From Pedobacter yulinensis (GTDB lineage Bacteria; Bacteroidota; Bacteroidia; Sphingobacteriales; Sphingobacteriaceae), in NCBI RefSeq assembly GCF_003029735.1, contig NZ_KZ686271.1:124001-188000 (forward strand): DNA of 64,000 nt. The letters are read 5' to 3'. Numbering within the stretch: the stretch's first letter is position 1; each line of letters starts with the position of its first letter. The notes beneath the pieces are model-generated. The model saw nothing but the letters and a program-made list of their open reading frames with translations. It did not search any database and had not been told where the DNA came from. Shown one piece after another: positions 8,066 through 17,712 of this stretch. The position numbers and the translations under genes were made by a program.

Positions 8066-10312
8066 TTAAGGTTGTTGCAGTAGGGTAACCTTTTTGTCTG
8101 CAATTATTCTGTTTGCCGGTGTTTTGTGTGAGGTTTCTGACCTGCGCAGCTTCTTTGCCGCCTCGTTCTTTGCAGTCATGCTTTCTGTCGGCGAAACAGC
8201 AATATAAGGTGCTATGACAAGCGAAACGATCGACATCAGTTTGATCAGGATATTCATTGAAGGTCCGGAGGTGTCTTTGAAAGGATCGCCCACCGTATCG
8301 CCGGTAACCGAAGCTTTATGCGGTTCTGATTTTTTATAGTGCATTTCGCCATTAATTTCCACCCCTTTCTCGAACGATTTTTTAGCGTTGTCCCAGGCCC
8401 CGCCGGCATTACTCTGGAATATGCCCATCAGCACACCAGAGACGGTAACACCGGCCAGCAGGCCGCCAAGCACTTCGGGACCGAAGATGAACCCGACCAC
8501 AACAGGCGTGATCAGCGCAATGCCACCTGGAAGCAGCATTTCGCGAATGGATGCCTTGGTTGAAATGGCTACGCATTTTTCATACTCGGGTTTCGCCTTG
8601 TATTCCATGATGCCGGGAATTTCCCTGAACTGGCGGCGTACTTCCTGCACCATGTCCATAGCCGCCCGGCCAACTGCCTGTATGCACAAAGCCGAAAAGA
8701 CAAATGGGATCATGCCGCCCACGAACAGGCCGGCAAGTACAGGGGCTTTATAGATATCGATCGCGGTGATGCCTGCGATGCCTACAAAGGCGGCAAATAA
8801 AGCCAGCGAGGTCAGCGCTGCCGAAGCAATGGCGAAACCTTTACCTGTGGCCGCGGTTGTGTTGCCCACCGCATCGAGGTTGTCGGTGCGTTCGCGTACT
8901 TCCGGCGGAAGCTGGCTCATCTCGGCAATGCCCCCGGCGTTATCTGCGATCGGGCCAAAAGCATCAATGGCCAGCTGCATGGCTGTGGTTGCCATCATTC
9001 CGGCAGCGGCAATGGCCACACCGTACAATCCGGCAAAATGATAGGACGCCATGATACCTCCCGCCAGGACGAGAATGGGAATCACGGTCGATTTCATACC
9101 CACTGCGAGTCCGGCAATGATATTCGTTGCATGGCCTGTAGATGATTGCTGGATGATCGAATCGACAGGACCTTTGCCCATGGCGGTATAGTACTCGGTT
9201 ACAATACTCATAATGGCGCCTACAACAAGACCAACCACGATGGCATAAAAGACATTCATGCTTGAGAATGCATAACCACGAAGCTCAAGGTTTTCGGGCA
9301 GCATCCATTTTACGACAAAAAAGGAAGCGATGCCGGTAATGATGATCGATGACCAGTTACCGAGGTTCAATGCGTTCTGAACATTTGACTGTTCGTTTTT
9401 AATGGTTACAAACCAGGTTCCCACGATGGAGAAGATGATACCGAGGCCGCTGATGAGCATAGGCAGCAAGATCGGCGACATACCGCCAAAGCTGTCGCCA
9501 CTGGCGTCGATTTCCTGGCCAAGCACCATGGTAGCAAGCACTGTTGCCACATACGAGCCGAAAAGGTCGGCGCCCATGCCGGCAACATCGCCGACGTTGT
9601 CGCCCACGTTATCGGCAATGGTAGCAGGATTGCGCACATCATCTTCCGGGATGCCGGCTTCTACTTTACCTACCAGATCTGCACCTACATCGGCCGCCTT
9701 GGTGTAAATGCCACCGCCAACCCTGGCAAAAAGGGCAATGGACTCTGCCCCCAGCGAGAAGCCGGTCAGGACTTCGATTGCTGTTTTAACCTGGTTGGCA
9801 CCAAGGTCTGCGAAAGCAGATAAAAACACGATAAAAAGGCCGCCGAGGCCGAAAATAGCCAGTCCGGCTACACCAAGCCCCATCACCGTGCCGCCGGTAA
9901 ACGATACTTTGAGGGCTTTTTTAAGGCTTGAACGTGCCGCCTGCGTGGTTCTGACATTGGCTTTTGTGGCTACATTCATGCCGATATACCCGGCAAAGGC
10001 AGAAAATACCGCCCCGATCACAAAGGCAACAGAAATGATCCAGCTGGAATGGATGGCGCGGCCGTTTACTTCGTGAATCGTTCCCGAATAAGCCAGGAGC
10101 GCACCTGCAATGACGACAAAATAGCCCAGTATTTTCCATTCGGCCCTTAGAAAGGCCATTGCGCCATCGGCAATGTGTCCGGCCAGCGTGCGCATGTTCT
10201 CATCGCCCGCATCTTGCTTTGATACCCAGGCACTTTTTGTTAACATCACCAGGATGCCAACCAGGCCCAGGGCGGGGATCGCGTAGATCAGATTGTCTTG
10301 TAAAAAATTCAT
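8066..10312 (-). CDS. hppA: Membrane-bound ion-translocating pyrophosphatase, probably K+-dependent
   Basis: A 748-residue pump with about 16 spans that couples PPi hydrolysis to cation export. Catalytic motifs are intact: [36 protein letters not shown] and the acidic C-terminal site before [16 protein letters not shown]. The [10 protein letters not shown] segment has Ala where K+-independent enzymes have Lys, which in this family marks K+ dependence (inference from known families). Helix 6 reads [15 protein letters not shown]; the Glu here is in the zone that separates Na+ pumps, H+ pumps and dual pumps, so the ion is not settled. About 35 extra residues follow the usual end. Monocistronic, bounded by a terminator. 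Confidence 0.95.
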   Translation of the reverse strand: MNFLQDNLIYAIPALGLVGILVMLTKSAWVSKQDAGDENMRTLAGHIADGAMAFLRAEWKILGYFVVIAGALLAYSGTIHEVNGRAIHSSWIISVAFVIGAVFSAFAGYIGMNVATKANVRTTQAARSSLKKALKVSFTGGTVMGLGVAGLAIFGLGGLFIVFLSAFADLGANQVKTAIEVLTGFSLGAESIALFARVGGGIYTKAADVGADLVGKVEAGIPEDDVRNPATIADNVGDNVGDVAGMGADLFGSYVATVLATMVLGQEIDASGDSFGGMSPILLPMLISGLGIIFSIVGTWFVTIKNEQSNVQNALNLGNWSSIIITGIASFFVVKWMLPENLELRGYAFSSMNVFYAIVVGLVVGAIMSIVTEYYTAMGKGPVDSIIQQSSTGHATNIIAGLAVGMKSTVIPILVLAGGIMASYHFAGLYGVAIAAAGMMATTAMQLAIDAFGPIADNAGGIAEMSQLPPEVRERTDNLDAVGNTTAATGKGFAIASAALTSLALFAAFVGIAGITAIDIYKAPVLAGLFVGGMIPFVFSALCIQAVGRAAMDMVQEVRRQFREIPGIMEYKAKPEYEKCVAISTKASIREMLLPGGIALITPVVVGFIFGPEVLGGLLAGVTVSGVLMGIFQSNAGGAWDNAKKSFEKGVEINGEMHYKKSEPHKASVTGDTVGDPFKDTSGPSMNILIKLMSIVSLVIAPYIAVSPTESMTAKNEAAKKLRRSETSHKTPANRIIADKKVTLLQQP

Positions 10313-10535
10313 AGTTACTTACTCGTGTTTTGGTTTAGTTTTGACAGAAAGCAAGATAGGAATTTATTCCACATAGGCTAAAAAATGTTCAATGAAAATC
10401 GGTCCGTCATTTTGTAAAACAGAGGTTCTGTCTCATCAGCTGTGCTGCCACGGCTGGCCGCGGCACGGCTGCCGGCATATAGCCATTCGTAAATGCAATA
10501 TTTTTAAATAAATTAGCGCCGACTAAACCAGGCAA

Positions 10536-11954
10536 ATGGAAAATCAGGATCATTCTTTTAAACGCGAGCTCGGCCTTTTCGACGGTACCATGCTCGTAGT
10601 CGGGTCGATGATCGGCTCAGGCATCTTTATCGTCAGTTCAAATATGACACAGCACGTCGGCTCGACGGGCTGGCTGATCCTGATCTGGGTGTTGACAGCT
10701 CTGGTAACCATGATCGCGGCCGTCAGTTACGGGGAGCTGAGCGCCATGTTTCCCAAAGCCGGAGGGCAGTACGTTTACCTGAAAGAGGCCTACAATAAAT
10801 TGTTTGCCTTCCTGTATGGCTGGAGCTTTTTTGCCGTCATCCAAACCGGTACGATTGCTGCCGTAGGCGTGGCCTTCTCCAAATTTGCTGCCTATCTTTA
10901 TGAGCCGCTGAGCGACAAGAATGTGCTCTGGCAGCTGGGCAGCTTTAAACTCAACGCAGCGCAACTGGTCTCTATCGCCACTGTTATTCTCCTGACCTGG
11001 ATAAACAGCCGGGGGGTCAAGAACAGCAAAACCTTGCAGACCTTCCTGACCATCATCAAGATCCTGTCGCTTTTCGGGTTGATTATTTTTGGTTTTATTC
11101 TCGGCGCAAAAGCTGAGGTCTGGAATGCAAACTGGGCAGATGCCTGGAATGCACAGGCCTGGAATGCAGATACGCAAAACTGGACGGCCATAGGCGGAAC
11201 AACGTTGATGGCAGGAATTGCCGCCGCAATGGTCGGCTCTTTATTCAGTAGTGATGCCTGGAACGGCGTTACTTTTATAGCCGGCGAGATCAAGCGCCCG
11301 GAGCGGAATGTAGGTTTAAGCCTTTTCCTGGGTACGCTGATCGTAAGCATTATCTATATCATGGCCAATGTGATGTATGTAGCCGTGCTGCCGCTGCAGC
11401 AGATCGCGTTTGCCGACCAGGAACGCGTTGCCGTTGCGGCCGCTGAAGTGATCTTTGGAAATATCGGCACGAATATCATTGCCGTTATGATCATGATCTC
11501 CACCTTTGCCTGTAACAATGGCCTGATCATGGCCGGTGCCAGGGTTTATTATACCATGGCTAAAGATGGCTTGTTCTTCAAACAGGCGGGTACACTGAAC
11601 CGTTTCGATGTGCCCGGTTGGTCGCTGTGGATCCAGGGCATCTGGACCTCCCTGCTTTGTCTGACCGGGAGGTACGGGGACCTGCTCGATTATGTCATTA
11701 TTATTGTGTTGATCTTTTATATTCTCACCATTCTGGGTATTTTCATACTTCGTAAAAAGATGCCCCATGCCGAACGTCCGTACAAGGCCTTCGGTTACCC
11801 GGTATTGCCCGCACTGTATATTATCGTGGCTACAGTGATCAGTGTTTCGCTGCTGATTACCAAACCTGAGACCTGCGGCTGGGGCGTGCTGATCATGCTG
11901 GCCGGTATTCCCATATATTACCTGACCAAGCCAACTGCAGCACGGCAACGCTAG
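10536..11954 (+). CDS. APC-superfamily amino acid permease (LAT-like)
   Basis: A 472-residue 12-span transporter. The helix-1 motif VVGSMIGSGIF, SYGELSAMFPKAGGQYVYLKEAY and a cytoplasmic GEIKRPERNVG after helix 6 place it in the L-type/LAT branch of APC, distinct from the CAT-like permease at 6474-7940. The substrate is unknown. Odd point: the external loop before helix 6 carries repeated W-N-A units (W196 onward, encoded by three copies of TGGAATGCA at 11121, 11145 and 11160). Upstream 223 bases hold a GC hairpin near 10442-10466 and no exact -7 box. Confidence 0.88.
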   Translation: MENQDHSFKRELGLFDGTMLVVGSMIGSGIFIVSSNMTQHVGSTGWLILIWVLTALVTMIAAVSYGELSAMFPKAGGQYVYLKEAYNKLFAFLYGWSFFAVIQTGTIAAVGVAFSKFAAYLYEPLSDKNVLWQLGSFKLNAAQLVSIATVILLTWINSRGVKNSKTLQTFLTIIKILSLFGLIIFGFILGAKAEVWNANWADAWNAQAWNADTQNWTAIGGTTLMAGIAAAMVGSLFSSDAWNGVTFIAGEIKRPERNVGLSLFLGTLIVSIIYIMANVMYVAVLPLQQIAFADQERVAVAAAEVIFGNIGTNIIAVMIMISTFACNNGLIMAGARVYYTMAKDGLFFKQAGTLNRFDVPGWSLWIQGIWTSLLCLTGRYGDLLDYVIIIVLIFYILTILGIFILRKKMPHAERPYKAFGYPVLPALYIIVATVISVSLLITKPETCGWGVLIMLAGIPIYYLTKPTAARQR

Positions 11955-11974
11955 GCGCTTACAGTTATTAACCG

Positions 11975-11982
11975 TAACTTTG
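11975..11982 (+). promoter_or_regulatory. -7 promoter box for the radical SAM gene
   Basis: TAACTTTG, an exact TAnnTTTG match, ends only 7 bases before the ATG at 11990, so the transcript would have almost no leader. Confidence 0.6.
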
Positions 11983-11989
11983 CGCTGAA

Positions 11990-12943
11990 ATGGGTACGTT
12001 AATAGATCAGGGCATAAAGGGCTACAATAATTACGGGACATACCTGCGCCAGAAGTACCAGGGGCAGCGTGTATTTAAGGTAATTGTTGACGGAGGATTT
12101 ACCTGTCCGAACCGGGACGGGAGCAAGGGGTATGGGGGCTGCACCTATTGCAATGTGGATTCCTTTACACCAGAACTTTCCCGCACCATGCCCACCATCA
12201 GGGAGCAGCTGCTTGCAGGTATGGAACGTGCCCGGGCGCAGTACCGTGCCGATAAATTTATCGTCTATTTTCAACCCAATACAAATACGTATGCGCCAGC
12301 ACATTATTTGAAAATGATGTATGACGAGGCGCTGAGCATACAAACCGAAGATATCGTAGGGCTTTCGGTAGGTACAAGGCCAGATTGTATCGACGCCGAA
12401 AAGATCGCCTTGCTGGAAAGTTACACCGACCGTTTTGATGTAGACCTGGAAATGGGTATGGAGTCGATATATGACGACACGCTGTCGCAGATTAACCGCG
12501 GATGCACGCATGGCGAACTGGTGTCAGCGCTTCAGCTGGTTCGCAACAGCAAGCTCGACGTTTGCGTGCATACCATTTTCGGTTTCCCCTGGGAAACAAG
12601 GGAACAAATGCTGGCTTATGCGCACGAGATTAACCGGTTCCCGCAGATCAGGTTTGTTAAGTTTCATCACCTGCATATTGTAGAGGGCTCCATTATGGGC
12701 GTAAAATACAAGCGCGAGCCCTTTCAGCTGTTCAGCCTGGAAGCATATACTGATTTTCTGTGCGAGCTGATTCCGATGATCCGCCCGGATATCACCATTC
12801 AGCGGTTATTTGGCATTTCTGACTGGGATCTTCTTATTGCGCCCAACTGGGGGCTGAATAAATCTGCGATCCAAACCTATATGGACAAAGAAATTGAGCG
12901 CCGCGGTGTGGTGCAAGGCAGCGCATATACCGGGTCGGTATAA
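11990..12943 (+). CDS. Radical SAM protein of the TIGR01212/YhcC family
   Basis: A 317-residue iron-sulfur enzyme. The cluster cysteines are C39, C51 and C54 in FTCPNRDG...GGCTYCN, the widely spaced arrangement seen in TIGR01212 proteins, followed by VYFQPNTNTYAP, VGLSVGTRPDCI and the conserved EMGMESIYDDTL and HTIFGFPWET segments. The family cleaves SAM to a radical; its substrate is not established, and tRNA or cofactor modification is only a guess. Length is normal. The -7 box directly upstream supports this start. Confidence 0.9.
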   Translation: MGTLIDQGIKGYNNYGTYLRQKYQGQRVFKVIVDGGFTCPNRDGSKGYGGCTYCNVDSFTPELSRTMPTIREQLLAGMERARAQYRADKFIVYFQPNTNTYAPAHYLKMMYDEALSIQTEDIVGLSVGTRPDCIDAEKIALLESYTDRFDVDLEMGMESIYDDTLSQINRGCTHGELVSALQLVRNSKLDVCVHTIFGFPWETREQMLAYAHEINRFPQIRFVKFHHLHIVEGSIMGVKYKREPFQLFSLEAYTDFLCELIPMIRPDITIQRLFGISDWDLLIAPNWGLNKSAIQTYMDKEIERRGVVQGSAYTGSV

Positions 12944-13409
12944 ACAACTAATCATCGTTTTTTAATTTTCTGGCGCCGGTTTCGCGGCACCTGACCCGCC
13001 AATCGGGGTTAAGGCTGGGAATTATCCCTTGCCGCAGGCATGATCTGTTCGAGACCTTTGGTTGCGGCATTGCGCATCGTGGTGTTTTAATGTCAGGCCT
13101 GGTTTTCAATTTGTATCTGTGATTTCAGCTTTTTTTTGGAGAAATGCGTCTGTAAACTCATTTCTCATTGCCTGATTTGGTATTTTATGGTGTTTTTTCT
13201 ATTTATTATTGATTTTTTGTCGGTTTTATAGATTGTTTCAGTAATAAATCGATAATTTAATGACGAAATTCCAATTAATATTTAATAAATGCATAAAAAT
13301 ATACATGTTTATGTATTTTTTATGATATTTTTATTCATAATTCAATACATTTGACTTGTTGTAAGTAAGAGTTACATCATTTTGTATTGATTTATAATTG
13401 AACAAACAT
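12944..13409. other. 466-bp spacer upstream of the first ammonium transporter gene
   Basis: The first 140 bases have ordinary composition; from about 13120 on the DNA becomes strongly AT-rich with many T-runs, unlike the neighbours. The only interpretable element is the -7 box at 13346-13353. A 22-codon minus-strand frame at 13009-13077 is too short to support. No RNA gene is recognised. Confidence 0.6.
13346..13353 (+). promoter_or_regulatory. -7 promoter box for the first amt gene
   Basis: TACATTTG matches TAnnTTTG and predicts a leader of about 53 bases, nearly the same as that of the second amt gene (box at 16217-16224). Confidence 0.5.
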
Positions 13410-14849
13410 ATGAGTACAAGAAAAATTACCTTTAAACAGATTGCGCCTTTTATGGTGTTGGCTGTGGTGTCGGTCATGGCTATTTTTATACCATCGGCGC
13501 CCGCGTTCGCTGATTCGGCACAATACAATCCGGCTGATATTGCCTGGATTCTCGTCGCTGCTGCGCTGGTATTCCTCATGACGCCTGGCCTTGCTTTTTT
13601 TTATGGTGGCATGGTGCATCGAAAGAACGTATTGTCTACCATGATAAAAAGCGTGGTGGCTGCCGGTGTTGTTAGTGTGATTTGGGTAGTTGTTGGGTTT
13701 AGCCTTTGTTTCGGCGACACGATTGGTGGCTTTATCGGAAATCCGACGACATTTCTTTTCTTTAAAGGTGTAGCTTCAGGGGCGCCGGTGCTGCAGGGTG
13801 GCGCGCCAATGACCATTCCGCTGCTGTTGTTTTCGGTGTTTCAGCTCATGTTTGCTATCATAACCCCGGGCCTTGTGGTGGGTGCAGTTGCTGAGCGCAT
13901 CCGCTTCACCTCATATATTCTGTTTACCGTTTTGTTTATCCTGTTCGTTTACGCGCCCTTGGCTCACTGGACCTGGCATCCGCAAGGCTTCCTCTTTAAG
14001 ATGGGGGCGCTTGACTTTGCAGGTGGTACTGTTGTGCATATCTCTGCAGGTTGTGCGGCCCTGGTAGGCGCGCTGGTTTTGAAAAGGCGCAAGGCGCACC
14101 TGGAGCAACGGGAAATTCCGCCTGCCAACATACCTTATGTACTGATCGGAACCGGTTTGCTGTGGTTTGGCTGGTTCGGTTTTAATGGTGGTTCGGCACT
14201 TGGTGCAAATGCGCTGTCAGTATCGGCCTTTGCTACAACAAATATCGCTGCCGGCGCAGCCGGTTTGTCCTGGATGTTCTTTGATGTGATACGCGGAAAG
14301 AAACCTTCGGTGCTTGGTTTTTGCATTGGTGCGGTTGTCGGACTGGTTGCCATTACACCTGGCGCAGGGTTCGTGGCCATTCCACAAAGCATATTCATTG
14401 GTTTCCTGGCAGCAATCGTTTCTAACGGCGTTGCGCACTGGAAAGCGAAATCAACGTTGGATGATACCCTCGATGTGTTCCCTTGTCACGGTGTGGGCGG
14501 TATGGTAGGTATGTTGCTGACCGGTGTGTTCGCGACCAAAACCGTTAATGGTGCTGGTGCTGACGGTCTGCTCTTCGGAAATTTCGAATTTTTCTTTACA
14601 CAGCTCAAAGCGATGCTTATCGCTGTAGGTTATAGCCTGGTCGTTTCGTTTGTTATCTTTAAGATTGTAGGCCTGGTCCAGCCGCTTCGCGTGTCTGATG
14701 AGGAAGAGGAGCTGGGACTTGATGAATCTCAGCACAACGAAAAATATACACAAGGCACGTTGATCGTTGCTGGTAAGGAAGTTGTTTATGTGGCCGATAG
14801 TACTATCGAAAAGGAATACCTCGAAGCAGGTGCGCTCGAAACCAGATAA
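13410..14849 (+). CDS. amt: Ammonium transporter (Amt family), copy 1
   Basis: A 479-residue channel-like transporter for ammonium across the cytoplasmic membrane, as a trimer in known members. It has a cleavable-looking N-terminal hydrophobic segment (ending PAFADSAQ), AFFYGGMVHRKN, HWTWHPQG, the first pore His in GGTVVHISAG and the second in DVFPCHGVGG. The C-terminal cytoplasmic tail (LRVSDEEEELGLDESQHNE) holds the regulatory RVS-E-E region. The start ATG 13410 is preferred to an in-frame TTG at 13398. No glnK/PII gene is adjacent. A second copy lies at 16283-17665. Confidence 0.93.
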   Translation: MSTRKITFKQIAPFMVLAVVSVMAIFIPSAPAFADSAQYNPADIAWILVAAALVFLMTPGLAFFYGGMVHRKNVLSTMIKSVVAAGVVSVIWVVVGFSLCFGDTIGGFIGNPTTFLFFKGVASGAPVLQGGAPMTIPLLLFSVFQLMFAIITPGLVVGAVAERIRFTSYILFTVLFILFVYAPLAHWTWHPQGFLFKMGALDFAGGTVVHISAGCAALVGALVLKRRKAHLEQREIPPANIPYVLIGTGLLWFGWFGFNGGSALGANALSVSAFATTNIAAGAAGLSWMFFDVIRGKKPSVLGFCIGAVVGLVAITPGAGFVAIPQSIFIGFLAAIVSNGVAHWKAKSTLDDTLDVFPCHGVGGMVGMLLTGVFATKTVNGAGADGLLFGNFEFFFTQLKAMLIAVGYSLVVSFVIFKIVGLVQPLRVSDEEEELGLDESQHNEKYTQGTLIVAGKEVVYVADSTIEKEYLEAGALETR

Positions 14850-14866
14850 GTTTACGTAACGATAAG

Positions 14867-14903
14867 ATAAAGCCTTTCGCCATGCGGAGGGCTTTATTTT
14901 TTT
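14867..14903 (+). terminator. Intrinsic terminator after amt copy 1
   Basis: A 14-bp stem with two G-T pairs (14867-14880 with 14884-14897), loop CAT, then a run of T to 14903. It overlaps the last codon of the convergent SRPBCC gene. Confidence 0.8.
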
Positions 14904-15361
14904 ATAAAAAGTTCGCTGATCTTGCGGCTGCGGTAGGCGAAGATGTTTTTAACACGTCTGTTTACCATAACGGCATCGGCAAATGCACCGGCTATACTCA
15001 TGCCGACATCATAGTATAGGGTGTCTTTCATCAATACGCCGTCTTTGTTTTCTTCGAACTGGTGCAGGTGGTGCCAGAATGCAAAGGGCCCGATGCGTTG
15101 TTCGTCGATGAAATAGGACTTTTCCTGCATGTGTGTGATCTCGGTTACCCAATTCATCTTGATGTTTAAAACCGGCGCCACTTTATAGGTGATCAGCATG
15201 CCGGGGAACATTTTTGTGTGTTCATTGAAGTCTGAAGTGATGATGAACTGCATCTCTGCCGGCGTAATTTTTGCGAGGTTGACCGGCGAGGAAAAAAAGT
15301 TCCATACGGTCTCCAGGTCTGCAGGGATCTGCTCTGAAAACTGAAGTTGTTTTAAGCTCAA
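14894..15361 (-). CDS. SRPBCC-fold ligand-binding protein
   Basis: A 155-residue protein with the START/Bet v1-like pattern: LKQLQFSEQIPADLETVWNFFSSPVNLAKITP at the N-terminus, a middle beta-sheet with WVTEITHMQEKSYFIDEQRIGPFAFWHHLHQFE and a C-terminal helix with FADAVMVNRRVKNIFAYR. Such proteins bind hydrophobic ligands or act as uncharacterised cell-division-inhibitor-like proteins; the ligand here is unknown. No ATG fits the N-terminus; translation most likely starts at the TTG at 15361. It follows the broken TlpA-like gene by 30 bases on the same strand, probably in one transcript. Confidence 0.75.
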   Translation of the reverse strand: MSLKQLQFSEQIPADLETVWNFFSSPVNLAKITPAEMQFIITSDFNEHTKMFPGMLITYKVAPVLNIKMNWVTEITHMQEKSYFIDEQRIGPFAFWHHLHQFEENKDGVLMKDTLYYDVGMSIAGAFADAVMVNRRVKNIFAYRSRKISELFIKK

Positions 15362-15391
15362 TTTAATGTTTAGGGAAAAACAGGGCTTCTC

Positions 15392-15912
15392 TTATTTTGT
15401 TTTCGCGGCACGCTGCAATTCCTGGTCAATCAGGCTGATCAACTTGTTGAATTCATCCGGAGTATACCCGATTGACTGGTAGATGATCTTGCCTGAACGG
15501 TCTATGAGGATGTTCCTGGGTATGGATTGTGTGGCGAACTTGCTGAAAATGCCGCGGTCGGCATCAGGCAGGATAGGGAACGTGAAACCCCGCTGTTTTT
15601 TATAGGGATTCAGCTTGTTCCAGTTTTCCTCGCGCCCGAATACGAACAGTGCGAAATCCGGGTTGTCTTTGTGTTTGTTCCAGATGCGGGTCTGCATGTC
15701 GGGGAGTTCTGTGTTGCAGGGCGGACACCACGTTGCAAAAAGATTGACCAATACAAGTCTGCCTTTATAATCTGACAATTTTTCTGTTTTGCCCGGAGCG
15801 GTATGAAATCCGAAATCGGGAGCAGATTGTCCAACTTTTGTGAGGTGCCGTCGGTCTGAGCCAAAACGGCTGCCGGAATGACCAGGGTTAAAAGGAAAAA
15901 GAGAATTTTCAT
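15392..15912 (-). pseudogene. TlpA-like thiol-disulfide oxidoreductase, frameshifted
   Basis: The gene reads in two frames. From the ATG at 15912 one frame gives a signal peptide (MKILFFLLTLVIPAAVLAQ) and TDGT. From about 15845 the -1 frame continues as LTKVGQSAPDFGFHT, then KLSDYKGRLVLVNLFATWCPPC with the CxxC active site, and runs to 15392 with the rest of a complete thioredoxin fold (cis-Pro at QSIPRNILID). One lost base, most simply a C in GGCACC at about 15843-15848, restores a normal exported TlpA/ResA-type reductase of about 173 residues. So it is either a recently broken gene or a sequence error. A shorter product from an internal start at 15778 would keep the CxxC but not the signal peptide. 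Confidence 0.8.
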
Positions 15913-16282
15913 GGTGTTATTCGATCAATCAAAGTTACGGATGATTTTTCGATCTGAACTAGTCTGTTTTTTCTGTTTAAAAACTTGAATCCGATGCGAT
16001 TTATGTATTTATTCGAGGGATTCTCTGTATTTTTTTAAGATAATACGTGAAAAAGCAATAAAATGGCCGTGATTATTTAAAAATTAATTTTTAAAATTCC
16101 ATTTAACAAGTGTTTAGCAGGTAATCATATTTAAAAAATTGGATTTTTTAAATGATGTTTTGGTCAATTTTATAAAAATTAAGGTTTTACACATAATAAT
16201 GATGTATAAAATAATATAGTTTTGATGTTTTGAGTATTTTAGTTGTGTTATAACCATAAAAAACAAACTAAAATTCTTAATT
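15913..16282. other. AT-rich spacer with amt copy 2 promoter
   Basis: 370 bases, strongly AT-rich from 15960 onward. TAGTTTTG at 16217-16224 is an exact TAnnTTTG box and predicts a leader of about 55 bases. The spacer also holds whatever promoter drives the minus-strand TlpA-like gene; none is clear. No small gene or RNA is recognised. Confidence 0.55.
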
Positions 16283-17665
16283 ATGAACAAAACGTCTTTA
16301 AAATCGCTTTTGCCGTTCAGTATTTTGGCGATCGTAGCGATAATTTCGATTTTTATTCCCGTTTTTCCCAATTTTGATGTTGGTAAATACAATTCAGCAG
16401 ATATAGCGTGGGTAATTGTCGCAGTTGCGCTTGTGTTTATCATGACCCCGGGCCTGGCTTTTTTTTATGGAGGTATGGTTCACCGGAAGAATGTGATTTC
16501 GACGATGATCAAAAGTGTGGTGGCCGCGGGCGTTGTCAGCGTCTTATGGGTTCTTGTCACATTTAGCCTTGCATTTGGCGAAACGGTGAACGGTCTTATT
16601 GGTAACCCGACTACTTTCTTGTTCTTTAAGGGGGTCAATTCCGGTGAAGCCTGGAGCCTTGCTCCAACCATCCCGCTTACGCTGTTTGCCTTGTTTCAGC
16701 TCATGTTTGCCATCATTACCCCGGGACTTGTTGTCGGTGCCGTAGCCGAGCGGATCCGATTTACCTCGTATATTCTTTTCATTCTGCTTTTCGCAATTTT
16801 TGTGTATTCACCGCTGGCACACTGGACCTGGCATCCGGAAGGGATTCTTTTTAAAATGGGGGTGCTTGATTTTGCCGGTGGTACGGTTGTGCATATATCG
16901 GCCGGTATGGCGGCACTGGCAGGAGCGCTTGTGTTGAAACGAAGAAACTCACACCTGGAGCGACAGGAGATTCCGCCCGCTAACATTCCGTATGTACTGA
17001 TTGGCACTGGCCTGTTGTGGTTTGGCTGGTTCGGTTTTAACGGAGGATCTGCATTGGGTGCCAATTCGCTCTCGGTTTCGGCATTTGCTACGACAAACAT
17101 GGCTGCCGCTGCCGCAGGTCTGTCCTGGATGTTTTTTGATGTGCTTAGGGGCAAAAAACCTTCTGTACTTGGCTTCTGCATTGGTGCCGTTGTGGGTCTG
17201 GTAGCCATTACACCGGGCGCAGGTTTTGTGGCCATTCCTCAAAGTATTTTTATTGGTGTTGCTGCTGCGATTGTATCCAACCTGGTCGTTTACTGGAAAT
17301 CAAAAACCGCCCTCGACGATACGCTCGATGTATTCCCATGTCATGGCGTGGGTGGTATCGTGGGCATGCTGCTCACCGGTGTATTCGCTACGAAAACAGT
17401 AAACAGTGCCGGCGCAGATGGCTTGCTGTATGGTAATCCTGCATTTTTCTTTACCCAACTGAAGGGTGTGCTCATCGTGGTGGCTTTCAGCTTTGCGGTT
17501 TCGTTCATCATTTTTAAACTGGTTAATCTGATTCAGCCCATTCGCGTAAGCCGGGAAGAAGAGGAAGAAGGCCTGGACGCGAGCCAGCACAATGAAAAGT
17601 ACATGCAGGGAACGCTCGTCGTGTCTACGCCCTCCGGAGAAGCCGGGCGCCCTGCAGCGCACTAA
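16283..17665 (+). CDS. amt: Ammonium transporter (Amt family), copy 2
   Basis: A 460-residue paralog of the gene at 13410, with most core residues identical through helices and loops; both pore His motifs (GGTVVHISAG, DVFPCHGVGG) and the IRVSREEEEEGLDASQHNE tail are kept. The differences concentrate in the N-terminal hydrophobic segment, the loop after LFFKGV and the last 15 residues. The two genes probably arose by duplication and were then separated by the TlpA-like/SRPBCC pair, or kept that pair between them. A porin-like gene follows after 47 bases and is likely cotranscribed. No PII gene. Confidence 0.93.
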   Translation: MNKTSLKSLLPFSILAIVAIISIFIPVFPNFDVGKYNSADIAWVIVAVALVFIMTPGLAFFYGGMVHRKNVISTMIKSVVAAGVVSVLWVLVTFSLAFGETVNGLIGNPTTFLFFKGVNSGEAWSLAPTIPLTLFALFQLMFAIITPGLVVGAVAERIRFTSYILFILLFAIFVYSPLAHWTWHPEGILFKMGVLDFAGGTVVHISAGMAALAGALVLKRRNSHLERQEIPPANIPYVLIGTGLLWFGWFGFNGGSALGANSLSVSAFATTNMAAAAAGLSWMFFDVLRGKKPSVLGFCIGAVVGLVAITPGAGFVAIPQSIFIGVAAAIVSNLVVYWKSKTALDDTLDVFPCHGVGGIVGMLLTGVFATKTVNSAGADGLLYGNPAFFFTQLKGVLIVVAFSFAVSFIIFKLVNLIQPIRVSREEEEEGLDASQHNEKYMQGTLVVSTPSGEAGRPAAH

Positions 17666-17712
17666 TGGCCTGAACCTGCCATTTTTTTATTTACTCACTC
17701 AACCAAACTAAA

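Noticed and set aside
10442..10466. GC hairpin upstream of the LAT-like permease as terminator or riboswitch
   Set aside because: No T-run, no conserved riboswitch core; may be incidental.
13009..13077. 22-codon minus-strand frame in the spacer before amt copy 1
   Set aside because: Too short, no promoter box, no recognised motif.
15835..15850. Programmed -1 frameshift in the TlpA-like gene
   Set aside because: No X-XXY-YYZ slippery heptamer or downstream stem is present; a single-base loss explains the pattern better.
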